A stretch of DNA of 61,825 bases, taken from an uncultured Saprospiraceae bacterium. Its GTDB lineage: Bacteria; Bacteroidota; Bacteroidia; Chitinophagales; Saprospiraceae. The notes under the pieces were generated by a model. It had not been told where the DNA came from and searched no databases. It saw nothing but the letters and a program-made list of their open reading frames with translations. Positions 16,767 through 25,656 of this stretch are shown piece by piece. The position numbers and the translations under genes are program-made. The stretch spans positions 1-61,825 of the forward strand of contig CALIHL010000012.1 of NCBI GenBank assembly GCA_938022935.1, written 5' to 3'. Positions within the stretch are counted from its first letter, which is position 1; the number at the start of each line of letters is the position of its first letter.

Positions 16767-18305
16767 TTGGATTTCAAAAACATAATATCACACTGCAAAG
16801 AATACGGATTTATATACCAGTCATCAGAGATCTATGATGGATTGGCGGCCGCTTATGACTATGGCCCTTACGGTGTGGAGCTGAAGAACAACATCAAGCA
16901 GTATTGGTGGAAGTCTATGGTGCAGATGCATGAGAACATTGTAGGTATAGACGCTTCAATATTCATGCATCCTAAGACTTGGAAGGCCAGTGGGCACGTC
17001 GATGCTTTTAATGATCCATTGGTTGATAACAAGGATAGCAAGAAGAGATATCGCGCAGATCAGCTGGTAGAAGGATACGCTGAGAAAATTGAAAATAAGA
17101 TCCAGAAGGATGTCGATAAGGCTAAGAAAAGATTTGGAGATGCTTTTGATGAGCAAGAGTTTCGATCGACAAATGGCCGAATATTGGAGCGTCAAGCGAA
17201 AATAGATAGTGCTATGACCTTGTTGGGTACGCACATGAAGAACGAAGACATGGCTGGCTTGAAGCAACTGATTGAAGATCTGGAGATAGCATGTCCAGAT
17301 AGTGGTAGTCGTAACTGGACAGATGTACGTCAGTTCAATCTGATGTTCTCTACTCAGTTGGGTAACATCGCTGGAGAAGAAGGGAAGTTGTACCTAAGAC
17401 CTGAGACGGCACAAGGTATCTTTGTTAACTTTCTCAATGTTCAGAAGTCTACAAGACAGAAGCTGCCATTTGGTATAGCACAGATCGGTAAGGCTTTTAG
17501 GAACGAGATCGTAGCACGTCAGTTTATCTTCAGGATGCGTGAGTTTGAACAGATGGAGATGCAGTTTTTTATCAAGCCAGGTGCTGAGATGGATTGGTAC
17601 AAGCATTGGAAGGCTGCGAGATTAGAGTGGCATAAGGCACTGGGCGTTCCAGCTGATCATTTGAGATACCATGATCATGACAACTTAGCACATTATGCTA
17701 ATGCAGCCGTAGATATAGAGTTTAAGTTTCCATTTGGATTTAGAGAGCTGGAAGGTATACATAGTCGTACTGACTTTGATCTTTCGAGTCATCAAGAACT
17801 ATCAGGTAAAAAACTGCAATACTTCGATCCGCAGACCAATGAGAGCTATGTACCTTATGTAGTGGAGACTTCTATCGGCTGTGATCGTATGTTTTTAGCA
17901 CAGATCAGTCTTGCGCTTCAAGAAGAGAAGGTGCCAGATGCAGATGGCAAAGAATCAAAGAGAACGGTGATGAAGTTACATCCTGCCGTTGCGCCAGTAA
18001 AGTGTGCAGTACTTCCGCTACTCAAGAATAGAGAAGAGTTAGTTAACGCTGCCAAAGATGTAACTGCCAAGCTGAAGCCACATGTTAATGTACAGTATGA
18101 TGAGAAAGATGCCATCGGCCGCCGATACCGGAGACAGGATGCCATAGGAACTCCATACTGTGTTACTGTGGATTTCGATACACTTGAAGATCAGACAGTC
18201 ACGATCAGAGATAGAGATACACTTGAGCAAACAAGGGTTAAAATTGAAGATGTTGCTAAGATCATTGGAGAGAAAGTGGATATGTCAGGCTTGTTTCCAG
18301 GTTAA
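16767..18305 (+). CDS. glyS: Glycyl-tRNA synthetase, single-chain alpha2 type
   Basis: This 512-residue class II synthetase charges tRNA-Gly. Class II motifs are seen in YGPYGVELKNNIKQYWW, LRPETAQGIFVNF, GKAFRNEI and the motif-3-like ETSIGCDRMFLA. The only start consistent with the family's N-terminus is TTG at 16767. The frame is closed by TAA at 16734-16736, and the first internal ATG lies well inside motif 1. An unusual TTG start is therefore likely. The start lies 57 bases after the four-helix-bundle gene. Confidence 0.94.
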   Translation: MDFKNIISHCKEYGFIYQSSEIYDGLAAAYDYGPYGVELKNNIKQYWWKSMVQMHENIVGIDASIFMHPKTWKASGHVDAFNDPLVDNKDSKKRYRADQLVEGYAEKIENKIQKDVDKAKKRFGDAFDEQEFRSTNGRILERQAKIDSAMTLLGTHMKNEDMAGLKQLIEDLEIACPDSGSRNWTDVRQFNLMFSTQLGNIAGEEGKLYLRPETAQGIFVNFLNVQKSTRQKLPFGIAQIGKAFRNEIVARQFIFRMREFEQMEMQFFIKPGAEMDWYKHWKAARLEWHKALGVPADHLRYHDHDNLAHYANAAVDIEFKFPFGFRELEGIHSRTDFDLSSHQELSGKKLQYFDPQTNESYVPYVVETSIGCDRMFLAQISLALQEEKVPDADGKESKRTVMKLHPAVAPVKCAVLPLLKNREELVNAAKDVTAKLKPHVNVQYDEKDAIGRRYRRQDAIGTPYCVTVDFDTLEDQTVTIRDRDTLEQTRVKIEDVAKIIGEKVDMSGLFPG

Positions 18306-18406
18306 CTTGAAATATTAATCTACAGAATAATATTAGTTAAATACAATTCAAGATTTATATTCGCAGTATAAATAAGAAGTTTCGTCATCATCGGTAAATT
18401 ATTGTT

Positions 18407-18844
18407 ATGCCAAAGTTGTATAAAGAAATCGACAAGAGTATCCTTAAGTCAATCCCTAATCCAACAAGGGAAGCTTATGAGATTAAGATAAAGATTCCAG
18501 AATTTACATTTTTGGGTGTGAGTGAGCAGCCAGATTTTGCCACTGTCTATCTTACGATGTATCCTTCTGACAAGATCATCGAGCTGAAGTCGCTCAAGTT
18601 ATATTCGTTTCATTTGCGAGACATCGTAGTCTCCTATGAGCGCTTGATCAACATCTTTTATGATCAACTAATGGAAGTTTACGATCCAGTTAGACTTCGT
18701 ATATCTATGGTTTGTAACCCACGTGGAGGGATCAGTTCAAAGTTGGCTATTGATTCTGACTGGGCCGTTAGAGGCGGTAAAGAAGAGTTCAAAGATTGGG
18801 TGGGGAGAAGCAGTGGAGATGACGATTGGAGTGTCTTGATGTAA
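18407..18844 (+). CDS. QueF-like T-fold protein lacking the catalytic Cys and His
   Basis: This 145-residue protein aligns with the unimodular QueF family (7-cyano-7-deazaguanine reductase): PEFTFL (31-36), QPDFATVYL (41-49), ELKSLKLYSF (59-68), YDPVRLRI (92-99) and NPRGGIS (104-110). In B. subtilis QueF the segment FTSLC-PKTGQPDF carries nucleophile Cys55, and FHE carries His96-Glu97. Here the Cys position is Gly37, one residue is missing before QPDF, and FHE is replaced by SYE (76-78). Asp43 and the substrate-holding ELKSLKLY are kept. Nitrile reduction through a thioimide therefore looks impossible. It may bind a deazapurine or pterin-like ligand, or do different chemistry. queE lies 10 kb away. 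Confidence 0.82.
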   Translation: MPKLYKEIDKSILKSIPNPTREAYEIKIKIPEFTFLGVSEQPDFATVYLTMYPSDKIIELKSLKLYSFHLRDIVVSYERLINIFYDQLMEVYDPVRLRISMVCNPRGGISSKLAIDSDWAVRGGKEEFKDWVGRSSGDDDWSVLM

Positions 18845-18882
18845 GCCTATTTCAACTTCACTTTCGTAAATACTTTTTCTAA

Positions 18883-20175
18883 TTAGCCAGCTGTTGCGAC
18901 CACACGCATCAGCTCTGCACATATGATGGCACCATAAGTGCCCAAGGCATAACCAAGGACAGCAAGTAGGACACCAACAGGAGCTAAGGCAGGATGAAAG
19001 GCGTTCGCTATTACGGGAGCTGAAGCAGCACCTCCTACATTGGCAGTACTACCGACAGCTATAAAAAAGAAAGGCGCTTTGATCAACTTGGCGACAATCA
19101 AGAGTGTGATGACATGGATCAACATCCATACAACGCCTATAGCGAATAAGCCAAGATTATCAAATATCTCTCCGATGTTCATCTGCATGCCTATAGTCGT
19201 TACAAGTATATAGATGAAGAGCGAGCCAAACCTCGACGCACCCACTCCTTCTAGACTTCGCGCTTTTGTAAAACTGAGACCAACTCCGATCGTAGTGGCT
19301 AAGACAACTAACCAAAAGAACCCTGAAAGCAATGAGTTTAGCCGCATGGCTGCGATTTGCTCTTGATAGTTTTGTAAAATAGGTACGATGATCTGAGCAC
19401 CCAGATGAGACAATGCAACTGCGCCAAATGCAATGCCTCCTAACAGATACAAGTCCTTGGAAGTCATCTTGCGAGCGACGCTCAGTCTATAGTCCTCAAC
19501 CTTTTGCTTTAGTGTCTCTATAGCGGAGTTATCAGCCTTGAGCCACTTGTCTATCTTATCAGATGAGTTTACACCATATAGTAGGAAGCCAAGCCAGGTG
19601 TTGCCGATCAGGATATCAACGATGACCATGGTTCCAAAGAGGTTGTCACTGACCTCATATATCTCCTTCATCGCTGCTTGATTGGCTCCACCTCCGATCC
19701 AGCTTCCAGCTACTGTAGAAAGTCCTCGCCACAATTGATCAGGCGTCACACCAACGAGGTCTGGAGCTATCGTAGAGCATACAAAAAGTGCTATAGGTCC
19801 TCCTAAGACGATACCTAATGACGCTACTGCAAATATGGTCAGCGCCTTACTACCCAAACCCATGATGGCCTTCAAGTCAATACTCAAACACAGCAAGACT
19901 AAACTCGCTGGGAGTAGATATCTGGATGCCATATAGTAAAGTGACGATTGCTCAGGATCTATCCAGCCTAAAGGCCAGTGAAATATCGCAGGCACAAAGT
20001 AACATAGGATCAGAGCTGGACAGTATCTGTAGAACTTTTTCCAGAAAGGATGAGCTGAATTGCTGGTATACATCACCCCAGCGAGGATGGCCATTAGTAG
20101 GCCAAATACAATCGCATCATTGGTAAATGGTATCATCGTTGTGCCAAGATATAAAAGCTTAACTAAGTGAGGCAC
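18883..20175 (-). CDS. DUF819 family membrane protein
   Basis: This 430-residue polytopic protein has about eleven hydrophobic segments and the family's glycine-rich motifs (GSWIGGGANQAAM at about 154-166 and STANVGGAASAPVIA near the C-terminus), which recall carboxylate and sodium-coupled transporters. The substrate is unknown. An alternative start at Met14 would remove a short N-terminal extension. It follows the HhH gene by 17 bases on the minus strand and may be read from the comEC unit. Confidence 0.85.
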   Translation of the reverse strand: MPHLVKLLYLGTTMIPFTNDAIVFGLLMAILAGVMYTSNSAHPFWKKFYRYCPALILCYFVPAIFHWPLGWIDPEQSSLYYMASRYLLPASLVLLCLSIDLKAIMGLGSKALTIFAVASLGIVLGGPIALFVCSTIAPDLVGVTPDQLWRGLSTVAGSWIGGGANQAAMKEIYEVSDNLFGTMVIVDILIGNTWLGFLLYGVNSSDKIDKWLKADNSAIETLKQKVEDYRLSVARKMTSKDLYLLGGIAFGAVALSHLGAQIIVPILQNYQEQIAAMRLNSLLSGFFWLVVLATTIGVGLSFTKARSLEGVGASRFGSLFIYILVTTIGMQMNIGEIFDNLGLFAIGVVWMLIHVITLLIVAKLIKAPFFFIAVGSTANVGGAASAPVIANAFHPALAPVGVLLAVLGYALGTYGAIICAELMRVVATAG

Positions 20176-20192
20176 TCTTGAGTTGATCTCCC

Positions 20193-21458
20193 TTAATCCA
20201 GATCTGGATCATGAATATAGATATACGGGATCAATCGTTTGTCAATCGTTCCATCATCTATAAGTGCTTGAAGGTCTTCTGCATAATTCATGATAGACAT
20301 GTTTTTGACAATCTTAGTAGTTTCAAAATCTATGTAAGGATGACGTAAGACTTGTTTGAATTTTGTACTGGGTATATAAAATCTTTTTATCTCGCCATCA
20401 ACAAAAAGATGTTGGGAGATCTTTTCGTATGATTCTTCGCTTACGTTATAGACTTCCTTTAATTGCGATACTTCAACATAACCTCCTAACATGTCTCGGT
20501 ACTTTACAATTCCCTTTGAGATCGAAGGGCCGATACCTGAGATTTTCATGAGCTCTTCTTGTGTAGCTATATTGATATTCAAAGAGATAATCTCTTTCGG
20601 TACTTCTACTAGCTCCGCTTCTTCTCCTTCCTCTTTTGTCCATTTTGAACTTGAACTTGAGTCAGTTGTAAAGTCTGTATGTTCTTTGCTGCTCTCTTCA
20701 TTATTTTCAATTTTGATATAAGGTAGGATCTTGGTGTATGTGTCATCATCAATTCCATATATTCTTTTAAGGTCTTCAGGTTCTCTTAGTTCTCCACCTT
20801 TAGAAATATACTTGGTAAGATTTTTAGCAGCATATGAAGAAAGTCCATACTTCTGTAAATCGTCTTGGGATGCAGTGTTTGGGTCAAATGATTCTAATTC
20901 TTGCGCTTCTCTTTTTTCTTCTATTGTTTTATTAATTGGTAGATGGTTAGAATCTTCAACAACCTCTTTCTTGCGGTTTTGGACTCTCGCTTCTTTCTTT
21001 GGTTTTGGCAGAATCAACCTGTCTTTCATTTGAATAATGGTAGCTGTATCCAGGCCATATATTCTATAGAGATCACTTGATTTCTTTATCTCTCCTCCTT
21101 TGTCTCTGTACTTTTCCAAGTTGTTAGCCGCATACTCTGAAAAACCTTGCTCTATTAAAGTTTCTATGGATGCAACATTAGGATCGAATGTTCCTAGCTT
21201 TATTGATGTGAGCGATTCTGTAACATCCTTTATTGTAATCGTTTCTCTTACTTGGGCTTGTACTGCTTGTTCTTGTTCGGCTATTACTTTTTCTATCAAA
21301 GCAAGTTGTTCACTTTCATTAAGCGCAAAGACACTTTGATACAACGCAGCGGATGCGCTAATGATCAAGAATAGAAGAATCAATGTCAGATACCCAATTC
21401 TATCTTTTGGAGGCAAATAGAAAGTTCTACTCATAGCTTTTACTTTTTGAAAGATCAT
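20193..21458 (-). CDS. Membrane-anchored helix-hairpin-helix protein, ComEA-like
   Basis: This 421-residue protein has one N-terminal membrane segment (21-42), then three clear HhH units of about 60 residues (90-148, 190-249, 292-352) separated by charged linkers, and a fourth degenerate unit. Units 1 and 2 share FDPN.AS..., YAA.NL.KY, KGGE and IYG, and so arose by internal duplication. Unit 3 has the standard ISGIGPSISKGIVKYR hairpin. In ComEA such domains bind incoming DNA. Its start overlaps the end of comEC by about 32 bases (8 bases if Met9 is used), so a role in DNA uptake together with ComEC is likely. Confidence 0.85.
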   Translation of the reverse strand: MIFQKVKAMSRTFYLPPKDRIGYLTLILLFLIISASAALYQSVFALNESEQLALIEKVIAEQEQAVQAQVRETITIKDVTESLTSIKLGTFDPNVASIETLIEQGFSEYAANNLEKYRDKGGEIKKSSDLYRIYGLDTATIIQMKDRLILPKPKKEARVQNRKKEVVEDSNHLPINKTIEEKREAQELESFDPNTASQDDLQKYGLSSYAAKNLTKYISKGGELREPEDLKRIYGIDDDTYTKILPYIKIENNEESSKEHTDFTTDSSSSSKWTKEEGEEAELVEVPKEIISLNINIATQEELMKISGIGPSISKGIVKYRDMLGGYVEVSQLKEVYNVSEESYEKISQHLFVDGEIKRFYIPSTKFKQVLRHPYIDFETTKIVKNMSIMNYAEDLQALIDDGTIDKRLIPYIYIHDPDLD

Positions 21459-23244
21459 TACCTCTTAGAATATCGACGTTCAAGAGTTTTATCTTTTTGA
21501 TTTTATGTTGTCTTCTACTGTATTTTGTTTCATATGAATCGAAGTCTTCGATGTCAGTGATGTATGCTGTTCTGCCTATATAGATCTCTAAGATTTCATT
21601 AGAGTTTTGTTCATATACTATATCTACACAATTAGTATGATTCAGAAGTGTAATGTTGTGATATATGGATTGGATGAATAATAATAAAAAGCCGATCTGT
21701 ACCAATCTCCTAGATTTAGAATGGTAAGAAATTGCAATAAACATGATTGCAATAGCAAGTACTGTTGATTCGATTCCTTCAAAGTATATATTGTCGAGGA
21801 TCGCTACCTTAATCTCTGACATAAATATGGTAATGCTTTCTAATGCCTGTACAATAGCTTCCAACCCGGAGGTAAACATTGCAGAGAGCTTCTCGCTAAA
21901 CAAAGAAACGACTATCATAGAAAAGCCTCCTATGATCAGGACAAATGCAGCACTGATTGAAGCTATGCTTGTGATGGGTGATAATAATGATACTTGATTA
22001 AAATAGTAAAAGGAAAGTGGAATCAATGATACTTGAGCAGCAATACCCATATAGATAATACCCATGCAATAGCGGCCAATTTTTCTTTTAGGTATATAAA
22101 GTTTTTCTAATATTGGATAGATGAGAATGATGCCTATCACTGCGGTGAATGACAGCTGAAAGCTTACATTGAAGATAGATTGATAGTTTATCAGAAGTAG
22201 TACGAAAGCAGCTAATGCCACCATGTTTAAACTGTGACTATATCGGCCAGTTGCTCTGCCAGCAAGATATATAGAAGTCATAACTACGGCTCGCCAAACG
22301 GGTGGTGCTCCACCACTTAGCTCAGCAAAGAAGATGAGGCCAATTATTACAAATGAAATATTGGCTATTGAAAACTTAGAATGGTTGTAGAGCAAAATTC
22401 TCCCAAGTCCAAAAAGTATAAATGCAACTATGCCAACATGTAACCCTGAGACAGCCAATACGTGCATGGTGCCACTATCTATAAAAGTGCTTCTCTGTTC
22501 TTGACTAAGATCTTCTTTGTACCCTAAGATCAGCGCTTTTATAATGGCTGCTGAGTTTTGATTGGGTAACTTTTGGTTGATAATGCTAATGGCTTTGGTT
22601 CGGAGGTCATATCTTATAAATTTCCAAAAAGGATAACTACCTGATGTCGAGAGGACTATGTCGTCCGTCTTTGCATAACCTATATAATTGATGCCTTGAC
22701 GTTGTAGGTAGAGACCATAATCAAACCCCTCTTGGTCTGCGTTTGTGGATACAGGTTTTAATTTTGTCTTTATAGTAAGCATGTCTCCAGGGTTGACATT
22801 GCTTGCATATGCGAGGTCTTTTATTTTAATTATGCCTTTGTTTTTAGCCAAGCTAAAAGTGCCATGTGTGTTTATAACATTTCTTAGGATCACATTTACA
22901 TTAGTGAACTTCTCTGTCTTAGATACTTTGTTAACTTCAGCATTGTATTGTTGATATCCAGAAATAACAGCTTCATGTATCTCAGATCTATCGATCCTCA
23001 GATTTTGGTATCCAGCGTGACTCGCACCACAAAACAGTAGCAAGACGATCATTAGTGGACTTCTATATCTCCAATGCAGTATTTCTTTGGGACTGAACAG
23101 CAAGAGACTCGTAATTGCGACAATCGTAAAAAGTGAATATTGAAGCGGAATTTTAAAGAAATCAAAAAGGAGAATCCCTGCTACGAATGGTATAATACCT
23201 ATAACGAGTGGGACTTGCCGGAAAGTAAGTTTTGTCACTACCAT
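21427..23244 (-). CDS. comEC: ComEC/Rec2 family DNA-uptake channel
   Basis: This 605-residue protein contains N-terminal hydrophobic helices, a DUF4131-type soluble segment (about 90-200) and the competence domain with the signature HVLAVSGLHVGIVAF (261-275), followed by about seven membrane helices. It forms the inner-membrane channel for single-stranded DNA. The C-terminal metallo-beta-lactamase domain of Bacillus-type ComEC is missing: only about 80 residues follow the last helix and no HxHxDH motif is seen. The HhH gene follows with overlap. Confidence 0.9.
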   Translation of the reverse strand: MVVTKLTFRQVPLVIGIIPFVAGILLFDFFKIPLQYSLFTIVAITSLLLFSPKEILHWRYRSPLMIVLLLFCGASHAGYQNLRIDRSEIHEAVISGYQQYNAEVNKVSKTEKFTNVNVILRNVINTHGTFSLAKNKGIIKIKDLAYASNVNPGDMLTIKTKLKPVSTNADQEGFDYGLYLQRQGINYIGYAKTDDIVLSTSGSYPFWKFIRYDLRTKAISIINQKLPNQNSAAIIKALILGYKEDLSQEQRSTFIDSGTMHVLAVSGLHVGIVAFILFGLGRILLYNHSKFSIANISFVIIGLIFFAELSGGAPPVWRAVVMTSIYLAGRATGRYSHSLNMVALAAFVLLLINYQSIFNVSFQLSFTAVIGIILIYPILEKLYIPKRKIGRYCMGIIYMGIAAQVSLIPLSFYYFNQVSLLSPITSIASISAAFVLIIGGFSMIVVSLFSEKLSAMFTSGLEAIVQALESITIFMSEIKVAILDNIYFEGIESTVLAIAIMFIAISYHSKSRRLVQIGFLLLFIQSIYHNITLLNHTNCVDIVYEQNSNEILEIYIGRTAYITDIEDFDSYETKYSRRQHKIKKIKLLNVDILRGNDLSKSKSYE

Positions 23245-23532
23245 AGGAATATATCTAATAGAACATCAGTAATATAGAATATTATTTCCTATTTGGTTCT
23301 TTGCAATAGCGTGATTCCACATGACATTAACATATTATAATAAATTATAATAAATTGAAATTTGCACCAGTTGATTGATGAGTTCAATGGGAAAAGAGAT
23401 TGTTTTCGGAGGAAAAGCCCTGTTAAAGCTTGCCCTCAGTCTTTATAGCTTGGCCCAAAATGTATTATAGTTGACAATAATTAATATATTGTTATTAGGA
23501 TTATTGATTAACTAACTAAACTATCCATCCTG

Positions 23533-24354
23533 ATGCGCAACATAGCGATAGCTATTGTCCTGATATTATGGGTTGTACTGGCAGCTAAAATGTGTAGTGA
23601 TTACTCAGCTTGCTGTCCTGGAGGTGAGCAAGCAGATGAAACCATTGGTGCAGTTGTCCCTGCTGTTTCTGGCAAAAGTAACTGTGCTGAGGGTATGATT
23701 TGCTTTGCTAACGATAGTTGTGAGCCCACTTACGGAGACAGTTTTGAAAGGTTTAAAGACTCACTGATCGCACTTGTTTCTTCTGATAATCAGCTTAAGG
23801 TAACTGGGATCTACAACACTGATGAGAGCTATGACGGATCTTCAAGTAATCTCGGTACCTGTAGAGCAGAGGCTATGGCGAAAGCATTTGGCTTGGCCGA
23901 AGATCAGATCGATATAGCTGGACAACTTACAGTTGGTAGAAAAGTAGGGATTGGAGAGAGATATGCATTTGATATTGTCAAAGTCGAGATTGAGCGGAAC
24001 AGTAGAGGTGCCTCTACGAGTGATGGCGCTTTGATCTACTTCCCATACAATAGCACTAACAAGCTAGATGATCAGGATATCGAAGCCTATCTGGATAAGG
24101 TTGCAGCGGGTATCAAGAATGGTGGTGGAAAGGTGAGGTTAATTGGCCATACCGATGATAAAGGAAGGGCAATCCAGAATCAAAAACTGGGACAGCGTCG
24201 GGCCAATGTGATCGCTGACTATTTATATGGACAAGGACTGTTGAGAGAACAAGTCATGACTGAATCCAGAGGTGAGGCCGCCCCTGTCGCTTCTAATGCG
24301 ACTGAAGTTGGCAGAGCTAAAAATAGACGAGTAGAATTACAAATCATACGATAA
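23533..24354 (+). CDS. OmpA-family protein
   Basis: This 273-residue envelope protein has an N-terminal hydrophobic anchor (about 4-19), directly followed by a Cys-rich stretch. A degenerate OmpA-like module comes next (about 67-155: LKVTGIYNTDES...GTCRAEAMAKAFG). A complete OmpA C-terminal domain closes the protein (166-273), with GHTDD (205-209), LGQRRANVIADYL and GRAKNRRVEL, which bind peptidoglycan. The HhH gene begins 16 bases after the stop, so the two form an operon. Confidence 0.9.
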   Translation: MRNIAIAIVLILWVVLAAKMCSDYSACCPGGEQADETIGAVVPAVSGKSNCAEGMICFANDSCEPTYGDSFERFKDSLIALVSSDNQLKVTGIYNTDESYDGSSSNLGTCRAEAMAKAFGLAEDQIDIAGQLTVGRKVGIGERYAFDIVKVEIERNSRGASTSDGALIYFPYNSTNKLDDQDIEAYLDKVAAGIKNGGGKVRLIGHTDDKGRAIQNQKLGQRRANVIADYLYGQGLLREQVMTESRGEAAPVASNATEVGRAKNRRVELQIIR

Positions 24355-24370
24355 TCATAAACGGCAAAGT

Positions 24371-25537
24371 ATGTTATTATTTATAGATTTCTGTGCAGTA
24401 CCTTGGTTAGGATGGCTACTTCCATTATTGGGCTTATTGCTCGGTTGGTTGCTGTGGGGGAGATTGAGTGGACGGATCACAGAGTTAGAAGAGACCAATA
24501 AAAGACTACAAGCAAGAATTAAAAGTCTCGAAAGCGAACTCAATGATTGTACTACTGGTAAAGCAGGAATGGAAAGTGAGCTGTCATTGTTGCAAGGCAG
24601 ACTGAGAGAGCAATCACGGAGAATGCAATTTTTAGCAGAATCTAATGAAGCAAAACAAGCTGATGCAGTTGAAGAGCCTATTAGAGAGGAAATCAAAGTT
24701 GTTGATGAGGTAAAGGAGGATCATGTAGTTTCAGAAATAGTCCAAGATGATAACATAGAAGTAGATTATGAGACGGTCGAAGCTCCTAACGCTGATGAAA
24801 CGCTTGAAGTAAAGAGTGATTCTGATGACCTAAAAGATAATGCAGCTACTGCGCCGCCTATTGTTTCTACAACACAAGGATTAGCATCAGAAGGTCCTAT
24901 TGCTCCAAAGAAGGCAAGTGTAGCATCAGGAGGCAAGAAGAATATCTATGCTGGTTTAATGTCAGATAACCTTCAAGTTGTAGAGGGTATAGGTCCAAAA
25001 ATGAATGAAATATTGAATAACGCTGGCATCAAAAACTGGTCTGATCTCAGTGCCAAGTCGACTGCCGATATCAGAACCATACTTGATAATGTCAATGCTA
25101 AGCGGTATCGAATCATAGATCCTTCTTCATGGCCTGAGCAAGCCAGCTTAGCTGCTGCTGGTGATTTTGAGTCATTGATTAAGGTGCAAAAAAACCTATC
25201 ATCAGGCCGATCAGCTGGAGCAAAGGGTGAGACAGACTCTAAGGTAGAGAAGCTCTTGATCAAGATGGGGGTAATCAAAAGATGGAAGCAGAATGATCTA
25301 ACTGCAGTAGAAGGTATCGGACCAAAAATATCAGGACTATTGCAGGCAGATGGTATAACGACTTGGAGAGAGTTGGCCAATACCAAAGTAGAAAGGATCC
25401 AGGGTGTACTTGATGCCGCAGGAAAAAGATACAAACTCGCAGATCCAAGCTCATGGCCAAAGCAAGCTGAGATGGCTGCTGATGGCAGATGGGATGACTT
25501 AGACGAATATCAGGACTTCCTTCAAGGAGGTAAGTAA
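24371..25537 (+). CDS. Membrane-anchored coiled-coil protein with two EGIGPK helix-hairpin-helix repeats
   Basis: This 388-residue protein has a short cytoplasm-facing or periplasmic start, a membrane segment (about 10-30), a coiled coil (33-95), a long acidic linker (about 98-190) and two copies of a DUF4332-like HhH module at 200-277 and 309-385. Each copy has VEGIGPK, an NAGI/ADGI turn, a W-S/R-x-L strand and the DPSSWP motif. Such modules resemble DNA-binding hairpins but also occur in envelope proteins of Bacteroidota. It shares an operon with the OmpA-family gene and ends at a strong terminator. It might tether DNA or a protein partner to the envelope; this is inference. Confidence 0.8.
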   Translation: MLLFIDFCAVPWLGWLLPLLGLLLGWLLWGRLSGRITELEETNKRLQARIKSLESELNDCTTGKAGMESELSLLQGRLREQSRRMQFLAESNEAKQADAVEEPIREEIKVVDEVKEDHVVSEIVQDDNIEVDYETVEAPNADETLEVKSDSDDLKDNAATAPPIVSTTQGLASEGPIAPKKASVASGGKKNIYAGLMSDNLQVVEGIGPKMNEILNNAGIKNWSDLSAKSTADIRTILDNVNAKRYRIIDPSSWPEQASLAAAGDFESLIKVQKNLSSGRSAGAKGETDSKVEKLLIKMGVIKRWKQNDLTAVEGIGPKISGLLQADGITTWRELANTKVERIQGVLDAAGKRYKLADPSSWPKQAEMAADGRWDDLDEYQDFLQGGK

Positions 25538-25573
25538 GAAGTAAACCGATTCCCTTGAACAGTACCGATTTGA

Positions 25574-25600
25574 CCCCGATGAATTCATCGGGGTTTTTTT
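25574..25600 (+). terminator. Intrinsic terminator after the OmpA/HhH operon
   Basis: A 20-base perfect palindrome, CCCCGATGAATTCATCGGGG (25574-25593), is followed by seven T (25594-25600). This is a textbook rho-independent terminator. Confidence 0.95.
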
Positions 25601-25656
25601 ATTGATAAAATAAAGAATCGGAGTTCGTCTTAGTGGACTTGTTATCTTAGCCCTTC

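Noticed and set aside
23470-23500. Sigma-70-like TTGACA before the OmpA-family gene
   Set aside because: No TATAAT at 16-18 bases, and Bacteroidota use a different promoter consensus; likely chance in AT-rich DNA.
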